Shown in pieces: positions 50,722-62,262 of a stretch of DNA of 64,000 bases. Positions within the stretch are counted from its first letter, which is position 1, and every line of letters starts with the position of its first letter. The notes under the pieces were generated by a model. The model ran no database searches. It saw only the letters and a program-made list of their open reading frames with translations, and had not been told where the DNA came from. Made by a program: the position numbers and the translations under genes. The DNA comes from Ichthyophthirius multifiliis. Taxonomy: Eukaryota; Ciliophora; Oligohymenophorea; Hymenostomatida. Location of the stretch: positions 1 to 64,000 of the forward strand of contig NW_004085918.1 in NCBI RefSeq assembly GCF_000220395.1. The letters are read 5' to 3'.

Positions 50722-51942
50722 ATGATATTATCACCATCTAATAAATAAAATATTTAAGAATAAAAAGAAGAAGTTACTGAGCTCAGATAAATTAATTAAA
50801 ATCCTTACATTACATAATATTAAAATGCAAAAGGTTTAATAAAATTTAATAAAAACTAAGCTATAAAAGGAAAATCATGTTGCTCTTAAAGTATAGTTGG
50901 TTCTCCTATTTTTCCTTGCTTTTAAGATATATAATAATAAATTTAATAAATAAATCCTGAAAAAATAATAATCTTAATAAATCCTACGAGTGGTGGCGGA
51001 AAAAGTTAAAAAGTATGCGAAAAAGTGATAAATTAATTAAATTAAAATAAAATATAATTTTAATAAGTAATTTCGAAATCAATCTAATTTTTTAATGATT
51101 TTATTAGTAATTTCAATTTTGATGATTTTACTTAATTATTAATGATATGTGGAGGAGATGGTTCTATTTTTATGGCTTTGAACATAATTGGATCTTTATA
51201 AAAATATTAAAATTGTAGAATTATTTTAATACCAGGGGGCACTGGAAACGACTTTTGTGGAAGCTTAGGTTTTGATAATAAAAAAATGGATAATTTTGTA
51301 AATAAATATTTAATAAAACCTTAAATTAGATAGATTGATATTATTAAGTGCGAAATTATTGATGAAAATAATTAAAATAAAACATACTTTTCAAGTTGTT
51401 AAGCAGGAATCGGATTTTCAGGAAGGGCAAATGCTAGATCTTCTAAACTGGGGTATTTATATAATTTTAAGTATAAAGCATCTGCTATAATTGAAATATT
51501 TTAAGCTAAAGCAGATTTAATGAGTATTTATATAGATGGTAAAGTTATTGAAGATAAGTAACTTATAAATTTTTTGTAAATCAATAATATAGAAAGAACT
51601 GGAGCTAAATTTAGAGCCTGTCCTATAGCTTAAGTAATCTTTTATATTTTATTTTAATATTTATTTACTTTCTTATAGTTAAATGATGGTTTAATAGATA
51701 TAATATATTGCAAAAAAGAAGAATTAAACTCAATAAATAATATGATAAATTTCTTAAAATAAGCTGAATAAAATGGATCACATATTTACAATGATGCAAT
51801 ACATTATTATAGAGGATCAGAAGTTAAAGTTATAATGCATAATGATATTGTAAATATAGAAATTGATGGCGAAGACTTTATATGTAAAGAAGCTAAATTT
51901 ACAGTTTAAAATAATTTAATTTAAACTATATTTTATAAATGA
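50722..51942 (+). CDS. Diacylglycerol-kinase-type lipid kinase
   Basis: Two exons, 50722-51633 and 51679-51942 (391 residues; 45-nt intron, phase 0). The catalytic domain has the family's three signatures: INPTSGGGK at residues 86-94, GGDGS at 144-148 and PGGTGNDFCGSLG at 171-183. A second lobe follows with SSCQAGIGFSGRA and the C-terminal strands HYYRGSEVKV and EIDGEDF. This matches the DAGK_cat/LCB5 superfamily (diacylglycerol, sphingosine and ceramide kinases). The GTGND form and the absence of C1 or PH domains point to a compact DAG-kinase-like enzyme; the lipid substrate cannot be settled from sequence. It transfers phosphate from ATP to a lipid hydroxyl. Confidence 0.9.
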
Positions 51943-53439
51943 TTAAAAATTAAAAAAATAAATTATTTTAAGTAATCAATTATTTCTATTGATGTTTTTA
52001 AAATAAAAAGATTATTTATTTAAATATAAATAAATATATAAATAAAATAATTATATATATTATATAAGAATATTGATTAATTTAAATATATATATATATA
52101 AAATTATTAAATAAATATTAATTAGAAATAAAAGAATATATAAATAATTATAATTTTTAATAAAATTATTTAAAAATAGATAGTATTTTTATATATGATT
52201 ATATATTAAAATATAAAATGATATATATAATAAACTATATAATAAATAATATATAATATTTTAATTTTTATTAATAAATATTTATATATATTGACTTACT
52301 ATTATAATTATAATAAATAATTTATATATAATACAATATACCTTATAAAAAATAAAATTATTTAGATTAAATAAATTAATTAATATATATTTTAAATAAA
52401 AAAAATTATTAATAATTAATTTATATATATTTATTATAATCTTTTTATATATGTATAAAATATATATATATATTTATATATATATTTATATATTTATATA
52501 TATATTTTTATAGATATATATATTATTATCTTTATAGATTTTTTTATATATTTTTTATAATATATATATATATTAATTTTTTTTATTATTTTTTAATATT
52601 TAATTTATACTTTTTCTTTTTTCATTATATTTACAAAACTAAATATATTAAAATAAATTAAATTTGTATTTAATTTTTATTTTTAATTTGTATTATAATC
52701 TTTAATATATAATTAAATATTTTTATTTAATATTTTTTTTTTAATATTATATTAATTAATTTTTAAATATTTATTAAAGTTTCTAATTTTATCAAATATA
52801 TTTGAATTATTATTATATATATTTTCTTACTTTTTAAATATTTTTTTTATAAAAAAAAAAATATATTTATATATATATTATATATCTATTTATTTTATTG
52901 ATATTTTCATCTCTATTTTCTTTAGAAAAAATTATTATAAAATTTATTTTTTAGCACTTACTTTTATTTAATTCTATTTATTCTAATTAAATTTTTTTTT
53001 CTAAGTCTTCTTATTTTTCATAATTTTAATATAATATTCTTTTTTTTATTCAATTCATTTATTTTTAACATATCATGAAATAACTGAAAATAATTTATTT
53101 ATATTCTTTAATATTTTTTTTTTTTAATTTTCTTCTCAAAATATAAAATTTTAGTTTATTTCTTTATATTATTCAAATTAATTTTTATATCATAAATTGT
53201 TATTTTTTTTTACATAAATGACTGTACAAATAAATTAAAATTGTATGTATTTTCTTTGAGAATAAAAATATACATTTTAATTTTATTTTTTAAAATAAAT
53301 TTTTAAATTTTCAATAATAAATTAAAAAAAATCCAAAATTTTAATAAAAATATGTTAATTTTAAGAGACTATTTTAAAAGTAAAAATTTTCATTTAATTT
53401 TTTATTTTATAATTACTTTTAAATAATTAAAAACATCCT
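51943..53439. other. 1.5-kb A/T spacer
   Basis: Contains TA/TATT-rich tracts (strongest about 52440-52570) and no supported gene. Confidence 0.6.
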
Positions 53440-53811
53440 TCATTCAAAAAAAGAAAAATATTTTTATATTTATTAACAATTAAATGTAAATATATGAAAT
53501 TATTTCTTTTAATTCATTATTATTATTATTGTTTCTTATAAATTATAATATTTTTAAAAAACATGTTCTGTTTCTGAAAATTTATCAATAAAATATACAG
53601 GTGAAATTCTTCTATTTTTCAAATATTTTGCATCTTTTATTTCATAAAAATTTCTTTGACTGTAAGCGAAGTGTAGTAATTCTGGTTAATTTTATTTAAA
53701 CAAATAACTGAAAGAATAAAACTCTGAATAACGATGTATTTATCCGATTTTTATACTAGCCACCTATAATATATGTACAATATTTTGGCATTAGTTCTAA
53801 TACAACTGCAT
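53440..53811 (-). CDS. Hypothetical protein or gene remnant, about 123 residues
   Basis: One minus-strand frame runs from ATG 53811 to TGA 53440-53442. The middle is complex and clearly coding-like (IHRYSEFYSFSYLFKQNQPE, then LLHFAYSQRNFYEIKDAKYL and RRISPVYFIDKF), with G+C far above the flanks. In a neighbouring frame just upstream, after an AATATAG acceptor-like site, AVVLELMPKYCTYIIGG resembles a Kelch-repeat strand, so the true gene may use an intron near 53740 or be decayed. No function is assigned. Confidence 0.4.
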
Positions 53812-54012
53812 TAGTCAAAACTATATTAAAAATAAAAATAATTTATCTATTGAATATATTCTTTATATATTTGTTAAAGTTTATATAAATAAATGATATA
53901 TTGATTGATCATTAAATAATAACATTTAAAATTTAAAATAATTAAAATTTTCTTTAAGTTAAAAAATACTTAAAATTATTATAATTTATTTATATTTTAA
54001 TAGAGAAATAAT

Positions 54013-54630
54013 ATGATATTAAATATTTATAATTTATATCAATTTTTTTATTTATTATAATTTTTTAATTATCTTAATTTGTATTTAATTATTTTTTTGA
54101 TTTAAAATTTATAATATAAAAAAAAACCTACAAAGAAATTAAAGAATATATAAATTATATTGAAATTTATAAAAATAAATAAATAACATAATTATTATTT
54201 TTTTATATAAGCATTTATTCATATAAATAAAAAATAATTTAATTTATTGAATTAAAAAAAATCAAATAATATATTATAATATTTTTAAATATTTAAAAAT
54301 ATAATTTTATAGTGTATTAATATAAATATTTATAATTTTTATCAATTTTTTTTTTAATTTATTTATTATTATTTCTTAATTAACTTACTTTGTATTATTT
54401 ATTTATTAGATTTAAAAATTATAATAAAAAAAAAACATACAAAGAAATTAAAAGGAATATGAATGATATTGTAATTTATAAATAAAAAAAAAAAAATTGA
54501 CCTTATTTTTATATTTTATATAAACCTTTATTTAAAATAAATAAAAAATAATTAAATTATTTATTGAAATAAAAAAAAAAATCAAATAATACATTATCTA
54601 ATATTTTTAAATATTCAAAATATAATAATA
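54013..54630. repeat. Diverged tandem duplication, about 300-320 bp per copy
   Basis: Copy 1 (about 54013-54305) and copy 2 (about 54312-54630) share blocks in the same order: ATATTTATAATTT near their starts, ACAAAGAAATTAAA (54130 and 54439), ATAAATAAAAAATAATT, and ATCAAATAAT followed by ATTTTTAAATATT at their ends (54261 and 54581). Spacing between matching blocks drifts from about 299 to 320 bases. The proposed first exon of the WNK gene lies in copy 2 only; the matching site in copy 1 reads ATA instead of ATG. Confidence 0.75.
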
Positions 54631-56822
54631 AATTAAAATAAATAAGGTAGAAGATTTAACAGAAGAGTAAAAGAATCAAATTGTTGAATATAGTCCTAAA
54701 GGCCGATTTATACGTGTAAAGAAAATATAAATAAATAATTATATTTATTATTCATTTTAAATATCTAAATATTTTTATTTATTTTCAAATAAATAAAGTT
54801 TAACGAAGAATTAGGTTTTGGAGCCTATAAAATTGTTTATAAAGGTTATGATAATGATTCAGGATGTGAAATAGCATGGAATGTGATTAAATTATAAAGA
54901 TTACCTTAAAGTATAAAACAAAACTTTATAATTAAATTAATTTACTATTATAATTTTATTTAACACAAAACTATTTAAAAAATAGATGAAAGAAAAAGAA
55001 TATCTGATGAAATATCAATATTGAAAAATTTGCATCATAAAAATATAATAAACTTCATAAATGCATGGATAAATAAATAAAAAAATGAAATAGTATTTAT
55101 AACGGAATGTTTAAGCGGTGGTTCTTTGAAAAGATATTTAAATCGTATAAAGAAACCGCGTTTAAAAATAATAAAAACATGGTGTAAGTAAATCTTAAGT
55201 GGTCTTTAATATTTACATTAGTAAGAACCTCATTGTATTATTCATCGCGATATAAAATGTGAGAATATATTTATAAATACATCAAATAATTAGATCAGAA
55301 TCGGCGATTTAGGTCTCGCTTTAACATTAAAAACTGATTATACAAGTAGTGTTTTAGGCACACCAGAATTTATGGCACCGGAAATTTATGAGGAAAAATA
55401 TGGAACACCTGTTGATATTTATGCATTTGGAATGTGTTTATTAGAAATGGCTACTTTAGAAGTTCCTTATAAAGAATGTCGATCTCCAGCCCAAGTATAT
55501 AAAAAAGTAAGTTAAGGCATACATCCTTAAAGCTTGTAGCTTATTTAAAATGAATAATTAAAATAATTTATTGTTAAGTGTTTGTAAAATGCAGAAAATA
55601 GACCATCAGCAAGTGATTTATTATAAGATGAGTTTTTTAAAGAAAGTGAAATTGATAATTATCCGGTTCTTCTTGTAGGAGAAAAAGTTCCAGAATAGTT
55701 ATTAGTAATTAAATCATAAGAAAAAATTGAAGAAATTAAAAAAGAAAATATATAAGAAATAAAATATAATGTTAATGTAATTGAAACCAGAGAATTAAAA
55801 GATAATAAATTTTGGATTTAATTTTATTTCAAAATGTAGTAATTTGATGAGGTCTTTTCGATTGATAATGCTTTGTAAGAATTTAATTATGATAGCATTT
55901 TAACATTCGCAAACGAAAAGGCAAATGAATATAACATAAAGTAAAAAGATGTTTTCTTTAATTAAATTTATAGTTTAAGTTAATTTTTTTTTTATTTAAT
56001 ATTTTCTCTATATATATTTATATAAAAAATTATTTAAGTAAATAATATATATAATTATTTAAATATTTTTTTAAAAATTATTAATTTAATTGTTATTTTT
56101 AAAAATAGTTAATTAACATTATAACACATTTTAATAAAAATAATAACAAGCTTAATAAAAAATAGATTATATTCAAATTTTTAGAAAACACTACCAAAAT
56201 TATATTAATGAACTAACTAACCTAATAAAAGCAAAAGAAAATTATAATGAAATAAACATTAGATTATAAAATGAAGCTGAAGAGTTATAAAAAATGCATT
56301 AACTATAAATATAAAATATTTAAAATAAAAATTCAAATGAATAACAAAGAATTGAAAATAGTTATTTATTAGAAGCTCCGTTAAAATAGTAAAATTAAAA
56401 AAAAATGATAATAATATAAATATTTGAAAAATAATAAAAAAAGAAATTAATATGGAATAAATAAATTTTCAGATAATTAATAAAATTTACTATCTAACTC
56501 AAGTTTAAATGACTCTGACGAAACAAAATAGCTTAAGTTATAAATGAAGTAAGGCAATTTAAACACAGAAGCATACTACACATCATAATTAAAAGTTATA
56601 AAGTTAAGTAGTAATTTGTAAATTGAAGAATTAAATACTTCCTATAATAAAAAGAAAAGTACAAAAATTAGTATCGATAATATTATTATTAATAATAATT
56701 AAAATTCTTTCTAAATTAATAAAAATGAATAAATATATCAGCTTGAGGATAAATATAATGATATTTAAATATTAGAGAAAAAAAAAAATTTTTAATAATG
56801 ACAATGTTTATTTTAAAATTGA
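54459..56822 (+). CDS. WNK: WNK-family serine/threonine kinase
   Basis: Exons: 54459-54470 (tentative), 54647-54715, 54799-54910, 54986 to about 55978, then about 56187-56398 and 56444-56822. The kinase domain matches WNK: KGRFIR, a glycine loop [11 protein letters not shown] whose Lys38 supplies the catalytic lysine, no lysine in strand 3 (CEIAWNVIK), [40 protein letters not shown] and [15 protein letters not shown]. After residue 300 comes an OSR1-like region (NKFWIQFYFKMQQFDEVFSI) and then a Gln/Asn-rich coiled coil. WNKs are chloride- and osmosensing kinases; that role here is inferred. The junction between 55978 and 56187 is unresolved by one base; a donor at about 55941 would also work. 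The first exon is the only upstream ATG that splices in frame. Confidence 0.9.
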
Positions 56823-57052
56823 AAACAAACAAAATTTAATTTTAAAGATCAAACTATATTTGATAATTAAATGTTAAATAATAAATTGAAAATAATCTAT
56901 TTAGATTGTATTTTATAATTACTTATTAGAATTTTTTGAAAATAAAATAAATAATTATGTTTTTTTTTTTTTTTTCCAATAAAATTCTATTAAAAATAAA
57001 AAATTTAAATTTTAACAAAATATAGATTTAAATTAAATATAAAAAATTAAAT

Positions 57053-59021
57053 TCAATTAGATATATATTTATTATAAGCATTACTACATATTTAGTTATT
57101 ATTTACTGCATTTTAATTTTTTTTAGTGTTTAAAGTTTCCCCTCCACAGTTATTATTTTAAACAAATTTATTATTTTTTTATGTAGTCATATTAATTTAT
57201 AATTTATTTTGTTTCTCTTCATTTTACAATTAATTATTATTTTAAGATTTAAAATTCTCGTCATTTAATAATAATTGTTATTTATTTTATTTAGAGTTAT
57301 AACATTTTATATAATTTAATCTTTTACTAACATCAATTGGTATATTTTATTGATATTAGCTTTCATAAGTAAACAATTTACAATTTTTATTTTTATAATA
57401 AATGACTTTATTTTACTAAGAAATAATAATTTCACTTTTATCTTTGAAAATAACATGCATATCTTTATTACTCATTTTAAAAAAGGAAGCGATTTCATTA
57501 TATTTATATTTTTTTAAATAAATATTTTAATCTCGATTTTATGAAATTTATAAATTTTAAACTTTCATAAAAATTTAATTTTTGTTAATAAAATATTATT
57601 ACATTTATATTATTAAGTTATGTATATTTTATTTATATTCGTTATCATTTTAAATTTTGACTTGCTTTTGATTAGAAACAAATTATAATTAATAAATATT
57701 AGTTTGATTTATATAACCTATATTACCATCATTCATAATTATTCCAACATTGCCATTACTTAAATGATATGATAAAATAAATTTATTATTACAATCTATA
57801 TAATCCTTTAAATATATTGCATTTATTAAATTTTTAGGTGCTTCCTCATCTAATGAATTTTTTTTTTAAAAATCAATTTCATTTTATATTTTTTTTTAAT
57901 ATTTTTTTAAATTTTCTATAAAACTTTTCGTCGGAGGAAGTGCTAAAGTACTGTTTGACATTGTTTTTGGAATTATATATTCATTGTGATTTAAAAAAGG
58001 ATGTTATAGCATTCCATCAATAGTTAATCTTTTATCTGGATTTTATACTAATATTTTCTAAATGAAATCTTTTGCTTATTATGATAATTAAACTTTTGAC
58101 TTTTTTATTATTATATTTTTTTTAGAAGTTTAATTTTTTTTTTATATATTTTTTTACTGGAAAACTATATCTATTTTATTTTATATTTGCTAAAGTATTT
58201 TCTACTTCATTTTCTTCAAATGGTGGTTTTCCTATTAACAAAGTATACACTATTACACCTATAGCCCAGTTATCTACCATTGAATCATGTCCTTAATTTT
58301 TAAGAACTTCAGGAGCTATATAATTGGGTGTCCCACATACAGTTCTGTTTTTTGAAATAACTATTTTTAGATACATATATTTTATTACTTTCTTTTATGC
58401 ATTTCTGATTATATTTAAGCTGAAAGTCCAAAATCAGCTAATTTAACTATCATTTTATAATTTAAAAAGATGTTTGCTATTTTTAAACTATTTTATTTAT
58501 AATTAAAGTTTTTGATTAATAAAAAAATACTCTCTATGTATTATCCCTTTGGAATGACTAAATTTAATAGACTATATAATAGGTAGTAGATGGCTTTATA
58601 CTTCAATTTCAGTTAACCTTTTGCGTCTATCTAATAATTCTTTAAAAGTCTTTTATTGATAAATAAAAATATTTAGATTGTAAGCTTTTTTTAAAAAAAA
58701 TACCTCGTTACTACAATATTCAAGTACTATATAAACAAAATTATCATCTTCGAAAGAAGAAAAATATTTAACTATATTTTCGTGAATCAGTTGCTTTTAA
58801 AAAGAAATTTCTTGCTTTAATTTTTATTTGAACGAATCTTTTTTTAAAGTTGATTTATCAATGATTTTCATAGCATATTATTATTCACTTTAAAGTTCCT
58901 TAGACAAAAATACTTTAGCAAAACCTCCTTTACCTAATTTTTATAAAATTTGATAGGAACTTTTAACATACCAAACACCGTCTTTATTTTTCTTTTTTTC
59001 TTATATAATATTATTGTTCAT
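57053..59021 (-). CDS. PLK: Polo-like kinase
   Basis: Five exons: 59021-58704, 58649-58531, 58487-58389, 58344-58158 and 58099-57053 (589 residues; introns 54, 43, 44 and 58 nt). The kinase begins LGKGGFAKVF with Lys52 in YAMKII; the hinge region DDNFVYIVLEYC, the loop HRDLKIANIFLN, DFGLSAQ, the activation segment KTVCGTPNYIAPEVL and GKPPFEENEVE are all Polo-type (compare CGTPNYIAPEVL of PLK1). Two Polo boxes follow: FILSYHLSNGNVGIIMNDG and MSNKDMHVIFKDKSEIII, which bind phosphopeptides and target the enzyme to spindle poles or basal bodies. Catalytic residues are intact. An Asn/Gln-rich tail ends at TGA 57053-57055, 230 bases from the WNK stop on the other strand. Confidence 0.95.
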
Positions 59022-59447
59022 TATTATAAAAATATATTTATTTAAATTAGTTCAAAAAATAATCTAATAAAAATTACTGACAATTTTCATGTATAAAATA
59101 AATTTATAAAATATTTAATAATTTACATTTAAATAATGATGTAATATTTTTATTTATTTTTTAAAAAAATATATGTGATAAAGCTTATCTGTCTTTCTTT
59201 TTAAAAAATATAAAAAAAACTTAATATATTTTATTTTTTAAAATATATTCATTTCAAAAATATATTATATTTTTTAATTAATATAGTATTTAAGTTAAGT
59301 ACAAAATGTTTCTAAACTATTTTTAAAATTATGAAAATTTTTGATTTCTTTTATTTATTCATATTATAATATATGGTTTTTAAATTTTCAGGTATTACCA
59401 TAAAAGTAGTTTATTTATAAATAATAAATAAAAAATAATAAAATATT
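59022..59447. promoter_or_regulatory. Divergent spacer between PLK and a small coiled-coil gene
   Basis: A 426-base A/T-rich spacer between two divergent genes. It includes a small G+C-richer patch near 59172-59195. Promoter function is inferred from position. Confidence 0.3.
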
Positions 59448-59879
59448 ATGTAGTAAAATTCTATTTAGTTTATAAGTTAAAATATAATTAACGAAGATAT
59501 AAGTTTAAAATAAAAAATAGAAAAATACTAACAATTGCTTCAAAATAATAAAAAATAATTTATTTAAAATATAAAAAAATAGCATAATGAAATTAAATTA
59601 GTTAAAGCAAATTTTGATAGATAAAATTATTTAGAAAGAGTTACTTTTTTTTTATAATTTTTTTTATTATTTAAATAGTATGGAAATAGAGTAAGACATT
59701 AATCCCCCTTTAAAATATGTCATTCACCTGAAAGTTTTAATAAATAAATATTTTTACCTTAAATTAAACAAAGTAATTCGCCAGAAAAATTCAAAATATC
59801 TAAGAATTTTAAAAATAATATCACAAATAAAATAACATCTTAAAAAAGCAAATCTCTAGAAAACTCAAAAAATAAATGA
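59448..59879 (+). CDS. Small coiled-coil hypothetical protein
   Basis: Two exons, 59448-59639 and 59679-59879, with a 39-nt GT...AG intron whose length is a multiple of three (130 residues). Exon 1 is a Gln/Lys/Asn-rich helix with heptads (EDISLKQKIEKYQQLLQ); exon 2 is basic and Ser/Pro-containing (RHQSPFKICHSPESFN, then QSNSPEKFKISKN), with repeated SP dipeptides that could be kinase targets. An in-frame ATG at 59373 would add 25 residues. No family is recognised. Confidence 0.5.
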
Positions 59880-60699
59880 ATTAATAAATTAATACTATTT
59901 TATATAGATAGTGAAAAAAAAAATTAAATAAACCTAAATAAATAAATTTCATATTTAAAATGATATGTTAATTATAAAATTAAAATTAAATTAAATTTTT
60001 TATAAAAAAATAAATAATAATATAATTAACATTAATTAAGAATATTAAAGAAAATATATTTTTAATGGTTTTATATTAGATTCTCTTATAAATTTTATAT
60101 ATAAATCAAACTTTTTAATCTATTCTCTATATAATTTGATATAAATAATATTTTTCGTTTTTCGTATAATTTATAATAATCATAATTATAATTACAAAGT
60201 TTAATATAAAAAATTTTAACAAATCTATACAAAATTAATAATTTATAATATATCTTTAGTTTAAATATTATTAATTTAAAATAATATGAAAAATTATTTA
60301 ATTAACTATTAATATAAGTAAAATTTAAATCCAAAAAAATATTATGATTAAGTATATCATAAAATTTATGATAAAAATTTCTTGATTTTTTTGTTTATAA
60401 ATCTTTGATTATTTATATTTCTTAAAAAAAATTTAAAAATAATAATTTTATAATATCTTTATTATTTTTTTTTTTAAAAAAAATTGAGAAAAACACTTTG
60501 TAACATTATATAAATTCTACGCAAATTGAAAAACTAGCATTTACATAAAACAAATATAAGTTAAAAGTTAAAAAAAAAGGCATTTTAATTTTAAGAATTT
60601 AACTATTAAAACATTTAATAATTTTTATAGAAACAAAATAAAAAAATATATAAAAAATGTTAATAATAATTATAAATATATATAAATATATATAAAAAT
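59880..60699. other. A/T spacer
   Basis: No coding frame or RNA gene is supported. Confidence 0.55.
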
Positions 60700-61130
60700 A
60701 TATAAAAAAATATATAAATATATAAATATTTAAATTTATAAATATATAAATATATATATCGGTAAAGCATTTTATATAAATTAATTCTACAACTCGTCCC
60801 ATTTTGTTGAAAAGAATTCTCTTTTTATAATCTAATGAGTTATATATAAATGAGTTCCTACCTTTGTAAACTTAGTGGTTCATATCTGTATTTATAATTC
60901 TAGAAAAACCGAAATCAGATATTTTGCTAATATTTGATGTATAATTATATTCTCTGATTTTAAATCTCTATGTATAATAATATTTTTACATAATACTTTA
61001 AAACATTGACTAATTGTTAGAAAAAAATCTAACTACATTAGTACCTCAGATTTCACTTTATGTATATTTTCTATTTTATTGTAATTTTTTTTAATTTTCC
61101 ATCCATATAATATTTTAAAAACTTAAGTAA
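60700..61130 (-). pseudogene. Decayed protein-kinase domain fragment
   Basis: Reading the minus strand from about 61130 downward gives a recognisable middle of a kinase domain: YYMDGKLKK (like the hinge and helix D of many kinases), then a helix E remnant, NIIIHRDLKSENIIIH, and KISDFGFSRII. Just past this the frame breaks: VGTHLYITHQIIKREFF and STKWDELQN appear one frame over, corresponding to the GTPLYMAPQI and STKSDIWSLG segments. The Pro and Glu of the APE motif and the DxWSxG motif are corrupted, and neither the glycine loop upstream nor the C-lobe downstream can be found. It looks like a truncated, frameshifted kinase (ULK-like in character), distinct from the intact WNK and PLK genes nearby. 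Confidence 0.75.
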
Positions 61131-62262
61131 GTTTTTACATGTACATGTACCATATATATAATTTTACTATATCTCTATTTATATAAGTAAGTTTTAAAAA
61201 CAAAAAATTAATTTTTTATTAAATATAATTTATTCATATTTATTAACTTTTGTTATTAAATTACAATCAAATGTCTATATCTGTATTTATTTATTTGAAT
61301 TTTCAATTATTTACTTGTTTGATTAATGTTATTTTTTAGTTGATTAATTTACTGCTATTATTTATTTTCATCATTTTCTAAAAAGCCTCTATATATAATT
61401 ATGAAAAAAAATTCCATAAAACTTTATTTAAATAAGAAATTTTGCCAATTTTATTATATTTTATTTATATTTTATTTTATTTTATTTCATTTATATTTTA
61501 TTTTATTTATTATTAATTTTTTTTTACAAAAAAATTTTAGAATTTATTATTTTAATAAAGATAATGAATTTTTTGTAAACTTAATTAGTTTTTATATTAA
61601 TTAAATATGATTATATCATATTTTTAGAAAATAATTTATTTCAATTTTTTAAGGCTTTAATTCTTTATTTTATTATTTTATCTTTTTAATTTAAAATTTA
61701 ATAAATTTCATTTATTTGAATGCTTAATAATACATAATCATAGCTTTATTTATCTATAATATATTCTCATTTAAAAAAAATATTTTAAGCCTAATTCTAG
61801 TATTTATCTTTATTATATTTTTAATTTTCTTTTTTTATTTTAGAATATAGAATTAATTTTTATTTAAAATATTTTTTTACAGCGATAATTTTAGTATAAA
61901 CAATTCTAAACAGAAAAGCTTTTAAACGACTAAAAAATGAAGATTTTTTATATATTTAGTTTATAAATTATTAATTGCTTGCATTTTTTTTCTTAATCCA
62001 AATAAAAAAAAAAATACATAAATGAAATATTTTAATTTTTAAATTCCTGAAAATGAAATTTTTAATTATAATATTATTAAAAACTTATGTCTATATACTT
62101 ATAAATATTAAATTTTTCTTTTAATTAATACAGCTTTGTTTAATTAATAATAATACATAATTTAAATAATATTTTACAAAGAAAAAATAGCTTTTAAATT
62201 AATAATTAAATATATATTAATTTTAAATATTATTATATACATTTCCATAAAAAATAATAATA
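61131..62262. other. A/T spacer before the kinesin-like gene
   Basis: Low-complexity A/T DNA. A short open frame near 61401 is composed of Phe, Tyr, Ile and Lys codons only, which is what random A/T sequence gives. Confidence 0.6.

Noticed and set aside
60599-60802. Minus-strand Tyr/Ile/Phe-rich open frame
   Set aside because: Made of ATA/TAT repeats in spacer DNA running into the kinase pseudogene; it is not an independent gene.
61401-61604. Plus-strand Phe/Tyr/Leu-rich open frame
   Set aside because: Composition is that of random A/T sequence; no start context or motif.
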